From the NCBI RefSeq assembly GCF_003482105.1, contig NZ_QULM01000001.1, positions 1,054,001 to 1,118,000 on the forward strand: a DNA stretch of 64,000 nt, in the 5' to 3' direction. Positions 16,305 to 24,244 of this stretch are shown here, one piece after another (position 1 is the first letter of the stretch; each line of letters starts with the position of its first letter). The notes below the pieces were generated by a model. That model saw nothing but the letters and a program-made list of their open reading frames with translations. It was not told the origin of the DNA and did not search any database. The position numbers and the translations under genes were made by a program. The stretch is from Coprococcus sp. OM04-5BH. Lineage in GTDB: Bacteria > Bacillota > Clostridia > Lachnospirales > Lachnospiraceae.

Positions 16305-17336
16305 CTATTTTGTAGGTAGCATAATGGAAAATTCCGAACCCTTGCCCGGCTCCGAAACCACTTTGATGTAGCCGCCCTGCCGCGTTACGATCTCGCGGGC
16401 CAGATACAGGCCAATGCCAACGCCCTGCTGTTCGTGTACTTCTTCCTCACGATAGAAGCGCCGGAAGATGGCAGCCTGATTGCTTTCGGAAATGCCCTTG
16501 CCGGTGTCGGTCACTTTGATCTCCACATACATTTCCCACAGCACTACCGACACAGCGATTTTCCCGCCCGTCGAGGTGTACTTCACCGCATTGTCCAGCA
16601 GGTTAAAGAGGGCTTCGGATGTCCACTTGCTGTCATGGGAAACGGTCAAATCTTCCGGGCAGTCCACGGACACGGCAATTTCCTTTTTCTCCGCTGCATA
16701 CACGATCCCACTCATGGCCTGCGCCACGGTATCAAATAGGCGACCCAGCTTCTTGTCTAACTGGATCACGCCCGTTTCCAGCCGTGAGGTTTTCACAAGG
16801 GCTTGAAAGAGAAAGTCCAGCTTATCCGTCTGGCTGCGGATTCCCCGGATAAAGTCGGTGCGCTCCGCCTCGGTCATAGGCTTTTCCAGCAGCGTGTCCG
16901 TCGCCATTTTCAGATTGCTTACCGGCGTTTTCACCTGATGGGAAATATCCGATACAAGGGTCTGCAACTCCTGCCGTTCCTCGTCCACCCGGCGGCGATT
17001 CTCCTGCATGATCTGGTAAAGCCTTGCCAGCCGGTGTCCGATTCTGGCAAGCTGGGTTTCGCTGTCCTCCGGGCGCTGGGGCGCTTCATTTCCGGCAATC
17101 ATGTGGTCTAAGGTCTGGCACAAGTCAGCGGTAAACTGCGACAGCCGCTTTCCAAACGCCTGCGTCAGTACAAAAATCCCCACAAGGGCGCACAGCAGCA
17201 GCGCCCCGCCCGTCAGCAGCACCGCTGTCTGTTTTGTCACAAAAAACAGGGCTATGGTGATCCCGGACATGGAGAGGACAAGCCCCAGCGCCACCCGGCC
17301 AAACAGCCGCTTTACCGAGAGGTTCTTAACCTTCAT
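16305..17336 (-). CDS. Sensor histidine kinase
   Basis: 343 residues from the ATG at 17336, which overlaps the regulator stop as ATGA. Two TM helices lie near the N terminus (about 13-65) with almost no extracellular loop, then a HAMP-like linker. The phospho-acceptor helix is SDISHQVKTPVSNL, the N box LLDNAVKYT, and the G boxes are VTDTGKGIS and GVGIGLYLARE. A very short sensor with a neighbouring ABC exporter is typical of kinases that sense through the transporter (BceS-like), though here the sensing mode is inference. All catalytic boxes are intact. Confidence 0.93.
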   Translation of the reverse strand: MKVKNLSVKRLFGRVALGLVLSMSGITIALFFVTKQTAVLLTGGALLLCALVGIFVLTQAFGKRLSQFTADLCQTLDHMIAGNEAPQRPEDSETQLARIGHRLARLYQIMQENRRRVDEERQELQTLVSDISHQVKTPVSNLKMATDTLLEKPMTEAERTDFIRGIRSQTDKLDFLFQALVKTSRLETGVIQLDKKLGRLFDTVAQAMSGIVYAAEKKEIAVSVDCPEDLTVSHDSKWTSEALFNLLDNAVKYTSTGGKIAVSVVLWEMYVEIKVTDTGKGISESNQAAIFRRFYREEEVHEQQGVGIGLYLAREIVTRQGGYIKVVSEPGKGSEFSIMLPTK

Positions 17337-18025
17337 TTTGCCTCGCCTCCCGTCCATTGATAGCCCATGCCGTAAACGGTCTTGATGTAGGGTGCGCCGC
17401 CGTCGGATTCAATCTTGCTGCGAATCCGGCTGATGGAGGTTGTCAGGGTGTGTTCGTCCACATACTTCTCGTCTATATCCCACAGCTTTTCCAAAAGCTG
17501 CCCACGGGTCAGCACTTGCCGGGGATTTTTACGGAACAGGTTCAGCATTTTGTACTCCATCGGGGATAGGGTCAGGGGCTTGCCGTTTAGGGAAGCCGTC
17601 TGCTCCGAGAAGTCCAGAAACAGCCGCCCGTCGTCGTAAATGTCCTTAGCCGGTTTGTGGTGTTCCAGCATGGCGAACATGGCTTTGATTTTCCGCTGCA
17701 AGGCCCCGATCACAAAGGGCTTTGTGATGTAGTCCACCGCGCCCACCTCATAGCCCCGTATCTGGTCGCTCTCCTGATCGTTGGCGGTCAGGAAAATCAC
17801 AATGGTGTCCGGGTACTGGGGCTTTATTAACTTACATAGCTCAAAACCGTTGCCGTCCGGCAGGTTGATGTCCAGCAGCACTAAATCAAATTCCCGCTGG
17901 CGTATGGCTTCGGCTGCGGTTCTGGCGTTTAGGGCAGAAGTCACGCCGTAGCCGTCTGCGGTCAGGTTGTAGGCCAACATCTTATTCAAAAAACTGTCGT
18001 CCTCGACAATTAAAATATGCTTCAT
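17333..18025 (-). CDS. OmpR-family response regulator
   Basis: 230 residues from the ATG at 18025 (ggaagtgagg upstream). The receiver has VEDD, the phospho-acceptor in VLLDINLPDGNG and Lys in DYITKPF; the C-terminal winged helix has LSPMEYKMLNLF and YIKTVYGMGYQW. It is co-transcribed with the kinase. OmpR-type regulators bind direct repeats with a 10-11-bp period, which is what is found at its own promoter and at two other promoters in this block, so autoregulation and control of the exporter are likely. Confidence 0.93.
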   Translation of the reverse strand: MKHILIVEDDSFLNKMLAYNLTADGYGVTSALNARTAAEAIRQREFDLVLLDINLPDGNGFELCKLIKPQYPDTIVIFLTANDQESDQIRGYEVGAVDYITKPFVIGALQRKIKAMFAMLEHHKPAKDIYDDGRLFLDFSEQTASLNGKPLTLSPMEYKMLNLFRKNPRQVLTRGQLLEKLWDIDEKYVDEHTLTTSISRIRSKIESDGGAPYIKTVYGMGYQWTGGEAK

Positions 18026-18053
18026 ATCCTCACTTCCTTTGCTTTTTGCAGAT

Positions 18054-18082
18054 AGTATAACAGGCAAATGTCCGCGAAATGT
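18054..18082 (-). promoter_or_regulatory. Operator-promoter of the two-component operon
   Basis: AAATGT direct repeats at 18066-18071 and 18077-18082, 11-bp period, 6 nt from -10 TATACT (18059-18054, minus strand). The same 22-bp core as at 16182 occurs here. It touches the 3' end of the HTH gene at 18082. Confidence 0.7.
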
Positions 18083-18273
18083 TACAATGACGGAAAAATT
18101 TTATTTTCTTTTTTACGACCATCTACAGGTTTATGTGCATTTTGGGGAATAAGCCATATACGACTGAGATGGACTACACCAGCAATCCGATTTTCTGCAC
18201 ACAATTTTTGCACTCTGCGTTCAGATAAATTCCATTTCTTTGCAGCTTCTTGTACTGTCATATATTCAAACAT
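18082..18273 (-). CDS. Small excisionase/MerR-like helix-turn-helix protein
   Basis: 63 residues with TVQEAAKKWNLSERRVQKLCAENRIAGVVHLSRIWLIP, the HTH_17 pattern of small DNA-binding proteins with a helix-turn-helix and a short wing. The start at 18273 has aggagagg. Such proteins occur as excisionases or as local repressors. Here the gene sits between the MerR/TipAS gene and the two-component system, so local regulation is as likely as a role in excision. Confidence 0.8.
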   Translation of the reverse strand: MFEYMTVQEAAKKWNLSERRVQKLCAENRIAGVVHLSRIWLIPQNAHKPVDGRKKENKIFPSL

Positions 18274-18315
18274 TTTGTCCTCTCCTAATCTAATTTATAT
18301 TTCTATTTTAGTCGG

Positions 18316-18390
18316 TTAACCGAATAATAGCAACAGTTCCAATGCAGGAAGTCCCAAAATAGGGGGGGGGACAGCATTACATTCTTTCAT
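18316..18390 (-). CDS. Putative 24-residue peptide with a poly-C tract
   Basis: An ATG at 18390 with aggggagaaatc upstream opens MKECNAVPPPILGLPALE, ending in LLLLFG before a TAA at 18316. Nine consecutive C residues (18370-18362, minus strand) encode the three prolines and make the frame prone to slippage. The peptide has one Cys and a hydrophobic tail. It would be first in the same operon as the HTH gene. I do not recognise a family; it could be a leader peptide, a signal or an exported peptide, or chance. Confidence 0.4.
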   Translation of the reverse strand: MKECNAVPPPILGLPALELLLLFG

Positions 18391-18485
18391 GATTTCTCCC
18401 CTATATTTTGATATATAAATAATTTGAGCAATGCTATAATAAAATAAGTTATTTATTATATTTTTGAAAAAAACAAAATTTAATC

Positions 18486-18516
18486 TTGACTCTCTCGTGG
18501 CGTAAGGGTTTACGCT
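18486..18516 (+). promoter_or_regulatory. MerR-type promoter with 19-bp spacer
   Basis: TTGACT (18486-18491) and TACGCT (18511-18516) are 19 bp apart, the long spacer typical of MerR-controlled promoters. An inverted repeat GCGTAA/TTACGC (18500-18505, 18510-18515) lies inside the spacer. It drives the MerR/TipAS gene at 18536, so autoregulation is likely. Confidence 0.7.
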
Positions 18517-18535
18517 TAAAACGAAAGGAGGATAC

Positions 18536-19375
18536 ATGAAAACAGTAAAAGATGTGTCGGATATAACCGGAATAAGCATACGGACACTTAGATATTACGA
18601 TGAAATAGGCTTATTGAAACCGACAAAACTAACTGAATCTGGTTATAGGCTTTATGATAATAAAGCACTGGAACAATTACAAGAAATTATGTTCTTTAGA
18701 GAATTGGAAATTCCGTTGATGGATATTAAAAAAATTATGGAAAATCCAAATTATGATAAAGAACAGGTTTTATTAGCTCAAAAGAGTTTTCTGGAAAGAA
18801 AACGCAACCGATTAAACGGAATTATTGAGTTGATAACAGATGTCATGAAAGGAGTTAATACCATGAGCTTTGAAGCATTTAACAATGACGATATTCAAAA
18901 AATGTTAGACCACACTTTAGAAACTATGTCTAAGGAGGCACTTGATGAACAAGTAGCTAAATATGGAAGTAAAGAAAAATATAGAGAATATTTAGCCAGC
19001 GGATTTGCAAATGAACAGGCAATGGCAGATCTGGTTAAATGGTATGGAAGCAAAGAAAAAGCAATGGAAGCGATTTTGCAGTCTACTGGAAAAGCAGATG
19101 AGTCCAAGCCCGAACAGGACGAAAATGATAAAATCTATAAACAGTTCATGTCAGCCAAAAAGGAAAACAATGACCAGTTAGCAAAAGAAGCGGTTGTCAT
19201 GCTTGCTGAAAATTACAAGAAGCTGTTTCATCTGGATAACGCAAGAAATATTCTTCTCGATTTGGCAAAAGAATATCTGGCACATGAAAAATTAGCGGAG
19301 GCAGCTGATAAACAGTATGGCGCAGGTTGTGCTGAATACATCGGAAAGACAATTCAAATGTATTATGGCATTTAA
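18536..19375 (+). CDS. MerR-family regulator with TipAS ligand-binding domain
   Basis: 279 residues. The N terminus is a MerR winged helix-turn-helix (VSDITGISIRTLRYYDEIGLLKP, about 6-28), followed by a coiled-coil dimerisation helix. The C-terminal 130 residues are a TipAS-like domain (KYGSKEKYREYLASGF, then NYKKLFHLDNARNILLDLAKEYL), the globin-like fold that traps thiopeptide antibiotics in TipA. It is one of few plus-strand genes in the element and is divergent from the HTH and two-component genes. The start has aaaggaggatac. It suggests drug-responsive control, but its targets beyond its own promoter are not visible. Confidence 0.9.
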   Translation: MKTVKDVSDITGISIRTLRYYDEIGLLKPTKLTESGYRLYDNKALEQLQEIMFFRELEIPLMDIKKIMENPNYDKEQVLLAQKSFLERKRNRLNGIIELITDVMKGVNTMSFEAFNNDDIQKMLDHTLETMSKEALDEQVAKYGSKEKYREYLASGFANEQAMADLVKWYGSKEKAMEAILQSTGKADESKPEQDENDKIYKQFMSAKKENNDQLAKEAVVMLAENYKKLFHLDNARNILLDLAKEYLAHEKLAEAADKQYGAGCAEYIGKTIQMYYGI

Positions 19376-19397
19376 GTTTTAACGGAGAGTGTAAAAG

Positions 19398-19589
19398 TAC
19401 CGGGTACAGAGAAGTTTAAGCCTCTGTATCCGGTGCGTTGCTTATTGGCAAGCAATGCAATCTTACGTAAGATTGCGTATTTAGCAGAAATCCCGTTCCC
19501 GGAATTCCTGCTAAATGCTTGTTGGTGACATATCCCCAAACCCCTGAGATCATTGCCGATGGCAATGGCTGCGCGTTCCGTTGGAACGC
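19398..19589. repeat. Cluster of inverted repeats, candidate oriT region
   Basis: Six palindromic structures lie in 192 bp: 19399-19411/19422-19434 (13 bp with one G-T), 19438-19443/19450-19455, a perfect 20-bp palindrome 19457-19476, 19480-19487/19508-19515, 19551-19557/19561-19567 and 19573-19579/19583-19589. The region has no ORF and adjoins the relaxase gene. Such clusters are typical of transfer origins, though the first hairpin may simply end the TipAS transcript. No nick site could be assigned. Confidence 0.5.
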
Positions 19590-19611
19590 TGAAAACGAAA
19601 AGCAGACAACC

Positions 19612-21030
19612 TTATTGACGAGATTTTTCTGTGCTGCGCTGCGGTTGTGGCGGGGAAGAAATCTCTAATAGATATTCCACATTGGCCCGAACATTGTGAA
19701 GTTCTTTCATATCATTTCTGGCCTGCTTATAGGCAGAATAGGCTTTCCGTTTTTGTTCCAGAAGATCGGTATATTCCTCCCGGAGAGATTTGACAGAGGG
19801 GAGCTTTTTGATTCCCAGCTCGTCAAAATGATTCTTTGCCGCCTTGTGCAGCAGAATTTCAGTTTCATGTTCTGTTCGGAATTTTTTGCTGTACCCGGCT
19901 TTACGATATTCTACATAGACAGCCCTCGTTTTCGCATAGTTTACGATCTGCTTTTGCAGCTCGGCATTGGCGTTTATTCTTGACTCCAGATCTTTAATCT
20001 GAACGGATAAGGTATTGAAATTAGTGGTAGCGGCGTTGGCTTTTTCCAGAAGATCCTCATAACCCATATCGCCATGTTCTTTTAAGTAGAGCACTGCCTG
20101 GGAAAGCTGTTTTAAGTTGAACACTTTTGCCCAACGCTCATAACCGGGACCTTTGCCGGAACGGATTGCAGCTTCAATATCAACCAGCAATCCAACTTTG
20201 GAAACCGATTTTTTTGAAAAAGTATAGCGGGATTTTACTGTCCGTGTACCAGCAATCCGTTCTTTGATGGCCTGTTCTGTATAATCGCCTTTGATCGTAT
20301 CGCATCGGGTATAGTTTTCTTGTCCCGGAACTCGGAACCTAAGATGTTTTCTTTCACGGTTAACTTCAAGTCCAGCAGCCTCCAGCTTCTTTAGAAGTTC
20401 CTCAAAATCTTTTGGCTTTTCCTCTAATGCAGCATCAATAGCAATGCGTATCTGCTCCCGAAAGGAAGGCTGCTTTTTATTTCCCAGCCATGTGCCATAA
20501 TGCTCCCGGCTGGGTTTCGGATTTTCAACAATCGAAAGTCCATGCTCCAAACACAGCTTGTCATTCATTCGCCGGATTGCCCAGGTAGAGCCCCAGAAGT
20601 TGCGAAATTTTTTCTGACAGTCCAGTGTAGTAGAGTTGATAATGATGTGATTATGGACATGGTGCTTATCTACATGGGTGCAGACGACAAAGGCATGGTT
20701 TCCTTTTGTGAGTTTCAGCGCCAGCTCCCTGCCGATCTGATTGGCTTCTTCCGGTGTAACTTCACCGGGCTTAAATGCCTGACGGAGATGATAGGCGATC
20801 ACATCATCTGCACCCTGGTTTCTGCCGGTCAGATTTGCATACTGTCGTTTGGAAAGAAGAAACTCTGCATCAGCAAGCCGGGTATCACACTCATAGCCAT
20901 AAATGAATTTTCCAAAATCGGTTTTCTGCGGATTTTCTACATAATCAATAATATCTGCAATCGCAGTAGAGATATTCCGACCTTTTCCTACATGTAGAGG
21001 CATCAGTCTTGTGGTCGCTATTTTCGTCAC
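19612..21030 (-). CDS. MobP-family relaxase
   Basis: About 470 residues. The N-terminal relaxase domain nicks oriT and carries the strand into the recipient. It has IDYVENPQKT (candidate Tyr region, about residues 28-37), ADAEFLLSKRQY, and the metal-binding three-His motif CTHVDKHHVHNHIIINS (about 137-153). The C-terminal half is helical. GTG at 21030 overlaps the Shine-Dalgarno, so the real start may be the ATA at 21021 (8 nt from ggagg), which would give IATTRLMPLHVGKG where relatives begin MATTRLM (from memory). It is co-oriented with MobC. Confidence 0.92.
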   Translation of the reverse strand: MTKIATTRLMPLHVGKGRNISTAIADIIDYVENPQKTDFGKFIYGYECDTRLADAEFLLSKRQYANLTGRNQGADDVIAYHLRQAFKPGEVTPEEANQIGRELALKLTKGNHAFVVCTHVDKHHVHNHIIINSTTLDCQKKFRNFWGSTWAIRRMNDKLCLEHGLSIVENPKPSREHYGTWLGNKKQPSFREQIRIAIDAALEEKPKDFEELLKKLEAAGLEVNRERKHLRFRVPGQENYTRCDTIKGDYTEQAIKERIAGTRTVKSRYTFSKKSVSKVGLLVDIEAAIRSGKGPGYERWAKVFNLKQLSQAVLYLKEHGDMGYEDLLEKANAATTNFNTLSVQIKDLESRINANAELQKQIVNYAKTRAVYVEYRKAGYSKKFRTEHETEILLHKAAKNHFDELGIKKLPSVKSLREEYTDLLEQKRKAYSAYKQARNDMKELHNVRANVEYLLEISSPPQPQRSTEKSRQ

Positions 21031-21109
21031 CTCCTTAACTTAATTTCAATCAGAGAAGTTATAATTGCAGAAAAAGAGCGGGGCTGCCTATGCGCCCCGC
21101 CAAATCTGC

Positions 21110-21400
21110 TTAACCAAATATAAAATCCTTTAAGGCACTGTTTGCCCCGCCAATGATCCCTACCAGCCATGCAGCCGCCAGAGGCAGACCATATGGACTG
21201 ATAAGAAAGGCGATCATAAGCCATGCAAGACCCGGCAAAAAACCTGCGACAAAGAACAGCACCAATGCCGCCAGAAAGATGATCCCGGAAAGAATCCCAA
21301 GTACCGCACCGGAAAGAACCACTAAAAATTTACATACCAGATAAAGAATCCCCGTAACCAGCATAAAGGGAAGTGCCAGTAATTTACCTATCAAACGCAT
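21110..21400 (-). CDS. CD1845-family small membrane protein
   Basis: 96 residues, almost entirely hydrophobic, with three probable TM helices and a conserved AFLISPYGLPLAAAWLVG segment that matches the CD1845 family of C. difficile CTn elements from memory. It lies between relaxase and MobC in these elements. Function unknown. The start at 21400 follows gaaaggaggcaaagcgt. Confidence 0.8.
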   Translation of the reverse strand: MRLIGKLLALPFMLVTGILYLVCKFLVVLSGAVLGILSGIIFLAALVLFFVAGFLPGLAWLMIAFLISPYGLPLAAAWLVGIIGGANSALKDFIFG

Positions 21401-21485
21401 ACGCTTTGCCTCCTTTCAGAAGGGTATCTGCCCTTATAAAAATTTTACCGTGACGGCAAATAGAAAGCAACGGCTTTTTGGCTGT

Positions 21486-21830
21486 TTATGAAATGTTTGC
21501 AAATCCTCGGATTAGTTTATCCATGCCATCCCAAAGGCTGTCCAGACGGGTGCGGATGTCCTCTATATCTGCGGCATAAATACTGCCGGTCTCATTGGCC
21601 CGTCTGGTATATTGGTTTAAATTATTGGAACAAATGCGGAGAAGCCGGATCATTTCTTGAATATCTCCCATATCAAGGTGAATGATGTAACCGTCTACGG
21701 CCATCTTTCGCAGATATGCCGACAGGTTGGTAATGCCAAGTTCCGCCATGCGTTCTTTTACCAGTTCGGCCTCCGGTTCGGACATGACAAATTCGACGCG
21801 GACGGATTTTTTGTTATGCCCGCCCTTCAT
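21486..21830 (-). CDS. mobC: Relaxosome accessory protein MobC
   Basis: 114 residues with the MobC pattern RVEFVMSEPEAELVKERMAELGITNLSAYLRKMAVDGYI followed by a helical LLRICSNNLNQYTRRANETG region. The N-terminal part is a ribbon-helix-helix that binds oriT and helps the relaxase nick. The start overlaps the stop of the gene at 21827 (ATGA), so it belongs to the same operon. Confidence 0.9.
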   Translation of the reverse strand: MKGGHNKKSVRVEFVMSEPEAELVKERMAELGITNLSAYLRKMAVDGYIIHLDMGDIQEMIRLLRICSNNLNQYTRRANETGSIYAADIEDIRTRLDSLWDGMDKLIRGFANIS

Positions 21831-22525
21831 CGTTCCAACCCTCTTTTATGAGATGAGACCTCCTGCGTCGAAACTGCCGTCTTTGCTTTTTTGAGTTTTT
21901 CCCGCAGGGTGGTCTTTTCCAGCTTATCAAGATATTCCTCCAAATTTCCGGCTGTCGCATGATAGCTGCGTTTGAAGCGTTCCCGTTTTAGGATCATCAT
22001 CAGCTCCGGCTCATTTTCCGGCAGATAAGTCATTGTTTTAGGGACTCCATGCTCTGGCATAAGCCGGTTCATAAGCTGTCTCCGTTCCTGATAGGGAATC
22101 GTGATAACACTTCCATCCTCAAATGCAACGGCTACATTTCCGATTGGACAGGTCAGCTTTTTCATCCGTTCCACATGTTCTCTGTAATTTAGCGGATAGA
22201 GATCGCCAAATATTTTTCCGCCCCTGACTTCTTTCAAAGAGATGGCATAAGCCAAAACGGGATCATTTGTCTGTTCCTGGTAAAACCGCCACACTTTGTT
22301 TTCATGGCTGCCCTCCAGATAAACTTCCCGTTCACGCAGGGTATAGGTTCCGCAGGGGCGTGACATCCAAAGAAGCTGTTTATCCTCTGAACGGTCTGAC
22401 ACAGCCAGTTTTGAAATCAGTTCTTTATCCAGGTCAAAGTCATCTTTATAATGTTGGGTATGAAGATCTACGATACGGGAAAGAGCACCCAGAAGATCTA
22501 CATCCTCAAATCTTACCCCGGCCAT
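21827..22525 (-). CDS. Conserved ICE protein, unrecognised
   Basis: 232 soluble residues with no domain that I can name. It is rich in charged residues, with a central TCPIGNVAVAFEDGSVITIPYQERRQLMNRL stretch and a Lys/Arg-rich tail. It overlaps the genes on both sides (TGATG with 22525 upstream, ATGA with mobC), so it is part of the mobilisation operon. Probably cytosolic. Confidence 0.75.
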   Translation of the reverse strand: MAGVRFEDVDLLGALSRIVDLHTQHYKDDFDLDKELISKLAVSDRSEDKQLLWMSRPCGTYTLREREVYLEGSHENKVWRFYQEQTNDPVLAYAISLKEVRGGKIFGDLYPLNYREHVERMKKLTCPIGNVAVAFEDGSVITIPYQERRQLMNRLMPEHGVPKTMTYLPENEPELMMILKRERFKRSYHATAGNLEEYLDKLEKTTLREKLKKAKTAVSTQEVSSHKRGLER

Positions 22526-23445
22526 CAGCGTTCCCTTTCCGGCACAGGAGGGATCATCTGCCTTGCTTCATGCTCCGGTTTGTCTGCTTTCAGACGGTCC
22601 ATCAAGGACGGCTTTGTTTCCGGTACCAGCTCCCGGATTTCTTCATCCGTCTGTCCGTCTGTCAGATCCGGGCGCATAGGAGGTTCGTTGTTCAGCCTGC
22701 CATCCAGCATATTGTAGTTGCCGGTCTGGCCTTCCTCATAAAGTTCCGCATTGCGCAGATAACTCTCCGGTGCCTGAAACGGCTGTCCGGAAAACAGGAT
22801 TTCTCTTTGTGTGGTAAACTGTGCAAGGACGCCATTTTGCAGTCTCGCAAATTCTTCATACTGGTGCAGGGTAAGCCCTCGTTCCAGCATTTCCGCCTGG
22901 GTATGCGCCCAGCCTTCTCCATAAAGAAAATAATACATGTCGGGCTGATCACAGACAAAACACAGGGAGCCGTCCTGATTGTCATAGTAAGATGGCTGCA
23001 TATCCTGATAATGGCAGCGTTCCTCACGCCCCAAATACACACGGTTGTCCGCACCCAGCATAGCGACCATACCCGCGTAATTACTATGGACCGCAGAGCG
23101 GATTTCTACCAGCGGATCTGTTTGAGAAGGAATCTGTCTGCCCGGAATCTCATTTTGTTTTTCCGCTGCATCATTTCTTGGTGTCACTTCTTCATGGCTG
23201 CGCGCATCCAGCTCCGGTTGAGATGTTCCTTTCCGAACAGCACCGGGTTCCGGTTCTTTTTCTTTCACATAGTATCGGACATTTGCTGTCGTATGCTCGT
23301 TGGCTTCCTTTGCATAGTTTTCAGCATCAGCTTTGGTATCAAACTCCAACGGTTTTCCATTTTCCTTGCACCAGCTTTGTGCCGGTCCGAAAATAGAAGT
23401 GCTGCTTCGTACTGCCCATACACCATAGGTCAGTTTCTTTTCCAT
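22525..23445 (-). CDS. Conserved ICE protein with N-terminal AENYAKEAN motif, unrecognised
   Basis: 306 residues. The N terminus (LTYGVWAVRSSTSIFGPAQSWCKENGKPLEFDTKADAENYAKEAN) looks like a small alpha-beta module found at the start of polyvalent ICE proteins. A low-complexity linker follows, then a second globular part with MVAMLGADNRVYLGREE. No catalytic motif was seen. The start has ggagggatacgga. It lies in the mobilisation operon. Confidence 0.75.
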   Translation of the reverse strand: MEKKLTYGVWAVRSSTSIFGPAQSWCKENGKPLEFDTKADAENYAKEANEHTTANVRYYVKEKEPEPGAVRKGTSQPELDARSHEEVTPRNDAAEKQNEIPGRQIPSQTDPLVEIRSAVHSNYAGMVAMLGADNRVYLGREERCHYQDMQPSYYDNQDGSLCFVCDQPDMYYFLYGEGWAHTQAEMLERGLTLHQYEEFARLQNGVLAQFTTQREILFSGQPFQAPESYLRNAELYEEGQTGNYNMLDGRLNNEPPMRPDLTDGQTDEEIRELVPETKPSLMDRLKADKPEHEARQMIPPVPERER

Positions 23446-23458
23446 TCCGTATCCCTCC

Positions 23459-24091
23459 TTATCGTTCCTGCTGTTTGGAAGTTTGTTGCTTTTTTACCGG
23501 GTCTGCCGGTTTTGTTGCTTTTAGCTGCTGACGGAGAGAATTCTTATGCTCCGGTTCGGAATCTGTGATGTTGACATATTCGCCAATGATACAGAGCGCT
23601 TCTCCATAACTGCCGGAAGCAAATACCCGGTCAGACATTTCTTTTGTCTGTTCCTTCAGACCATGCTCCCGCAAAGTACGGGAAGCAATACCCAGCAGAT
23701 TAAAAATGTTCCCATCTGCTCCGATCAGTGGACAGTCCGGTTTATCTGCCAACGCTTCCGGTGTTTCTATAAATCCGCCTAAATAATTCGGCACAAAGTC
23801 CGACAGCCATGTGCCGCCATAGACTTCATGGGTCTGTAAACGCCACAGGGCAAGTTTTCCTATATCCAGTTTCACATCATCAAACGGGTAAAGCAGACAG
23901 GTCAGTTCGCCGTGCTGAAAAGCAGCCACATTCTCAAACTGACTGCCATCTTTCAATATGCCTGCATGTGTCAGCATTTCATTGATTCCGTCTACCCATT
24001 CTGTCAGATCCCCGCCACAGCCCTGTAAAATCAGGCCTTCCTTATCTGACATACGGCGAAGGTCCTCTGCAGTAATCGTGTTGATATTCAA
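23459..24091 (-). CDS. Conserved ICE protein, unrecognised
   Basis: 210 residues opening with INTITAEDLRRMSDKEGLILQGCGGDLTEWVDGIN and containing WRLQTHEVYGGTWLSDFVPNYLGGFI. The start is TTG at 24091, seven nt after ggagg. The C-terminal 25 residues are a Lys/Gln-rich tail. A widespread ICE family of unknown function by my recollection; no enzyme motif seen. First gene after the inverted-repeat/terminator block at 24130-24242. Confidence 0.75.
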   Translation of the reverse strand: MNINTITAEDLRRMSDKEGLILQGCGGDLTEWVDGINEMLTHAGILKDGSQFENVAAFQHGELTCLLYPFDDVKLDIGKLALWRLQTHEVYGGTWLSDFVPNYLGGFIETPEALADKPDCPLIGADGNIFNLLGIASRTLREHGLKEQTKEMSDRVFASGSYGEALCIIGEYVNITDSEPEHKNSLRQQLKATKPADPVKKQQTSKQQER

Positions 24092-24129
24092 AAAATCGCC
24101 TCCTATCGTTTTTGTTAAAATATATGTTT

Positions 24130-24242
24130 TGTCCGCAACTTAACCTCATTTCAAGGCACCAGAGTATTCTTATACAGTTCCCTTAAAAACAGATGCAAAA
24201 AACCCTTGAAAATCAAGGACTTTTAAGGCTAAGTTGCGGACA
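24130..24242. repeat. 113-bp element bounded by 13-bp perfect inverted repeats
   Basis: TGTCCGCAACTTA (24130-24142) is the exact reverse complement of 24230-24242. The interior holds no ORF but has a terminator-like CCTTGA/TCAAGG hairpin. A related core (CCCTTGAAAAT then AAGG) occurs inside the inverted repeat near the right ICE end at 59102-59151. It may be a MITE-like remnant or a site of the element's own proteins. Confidence 0.6.
24197..24219 (-). terminator. Intrinsic terminator inside the inverted-repeat block
   Basis: On the minus strand CCTTGATTTTCAAGG (5-6-bp stem) is followed by GTTTTTTG. It would end the transcript of the gene stopping at 24245. Confidence 0.6.
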
Positions 24243-24244
24243 TA

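Noticed and set aside
13057..18025. Assignment as a BceRSAB bacitracin-resistance system
   Set aside because: The gene types fit broadly, but the permease has the two-loop FtsX/MacB plan rather than the single large loop of BceB, and no substrate evidence is visible.
18316..18579. 87-codon minus frame as a full gene
   Set aside because: The part before ATG 18390 lacks a start with ribosome site and overlaps the MerR promoter; only the last 24 codons have translation signals.
22267..23568. 433-codon plus-strand open frame
   Set aside because: It lies opposite three well-supported overlapping minus-strand ICE genes, has no ribosome site and no recognisable motif; it is an antisense shadow.
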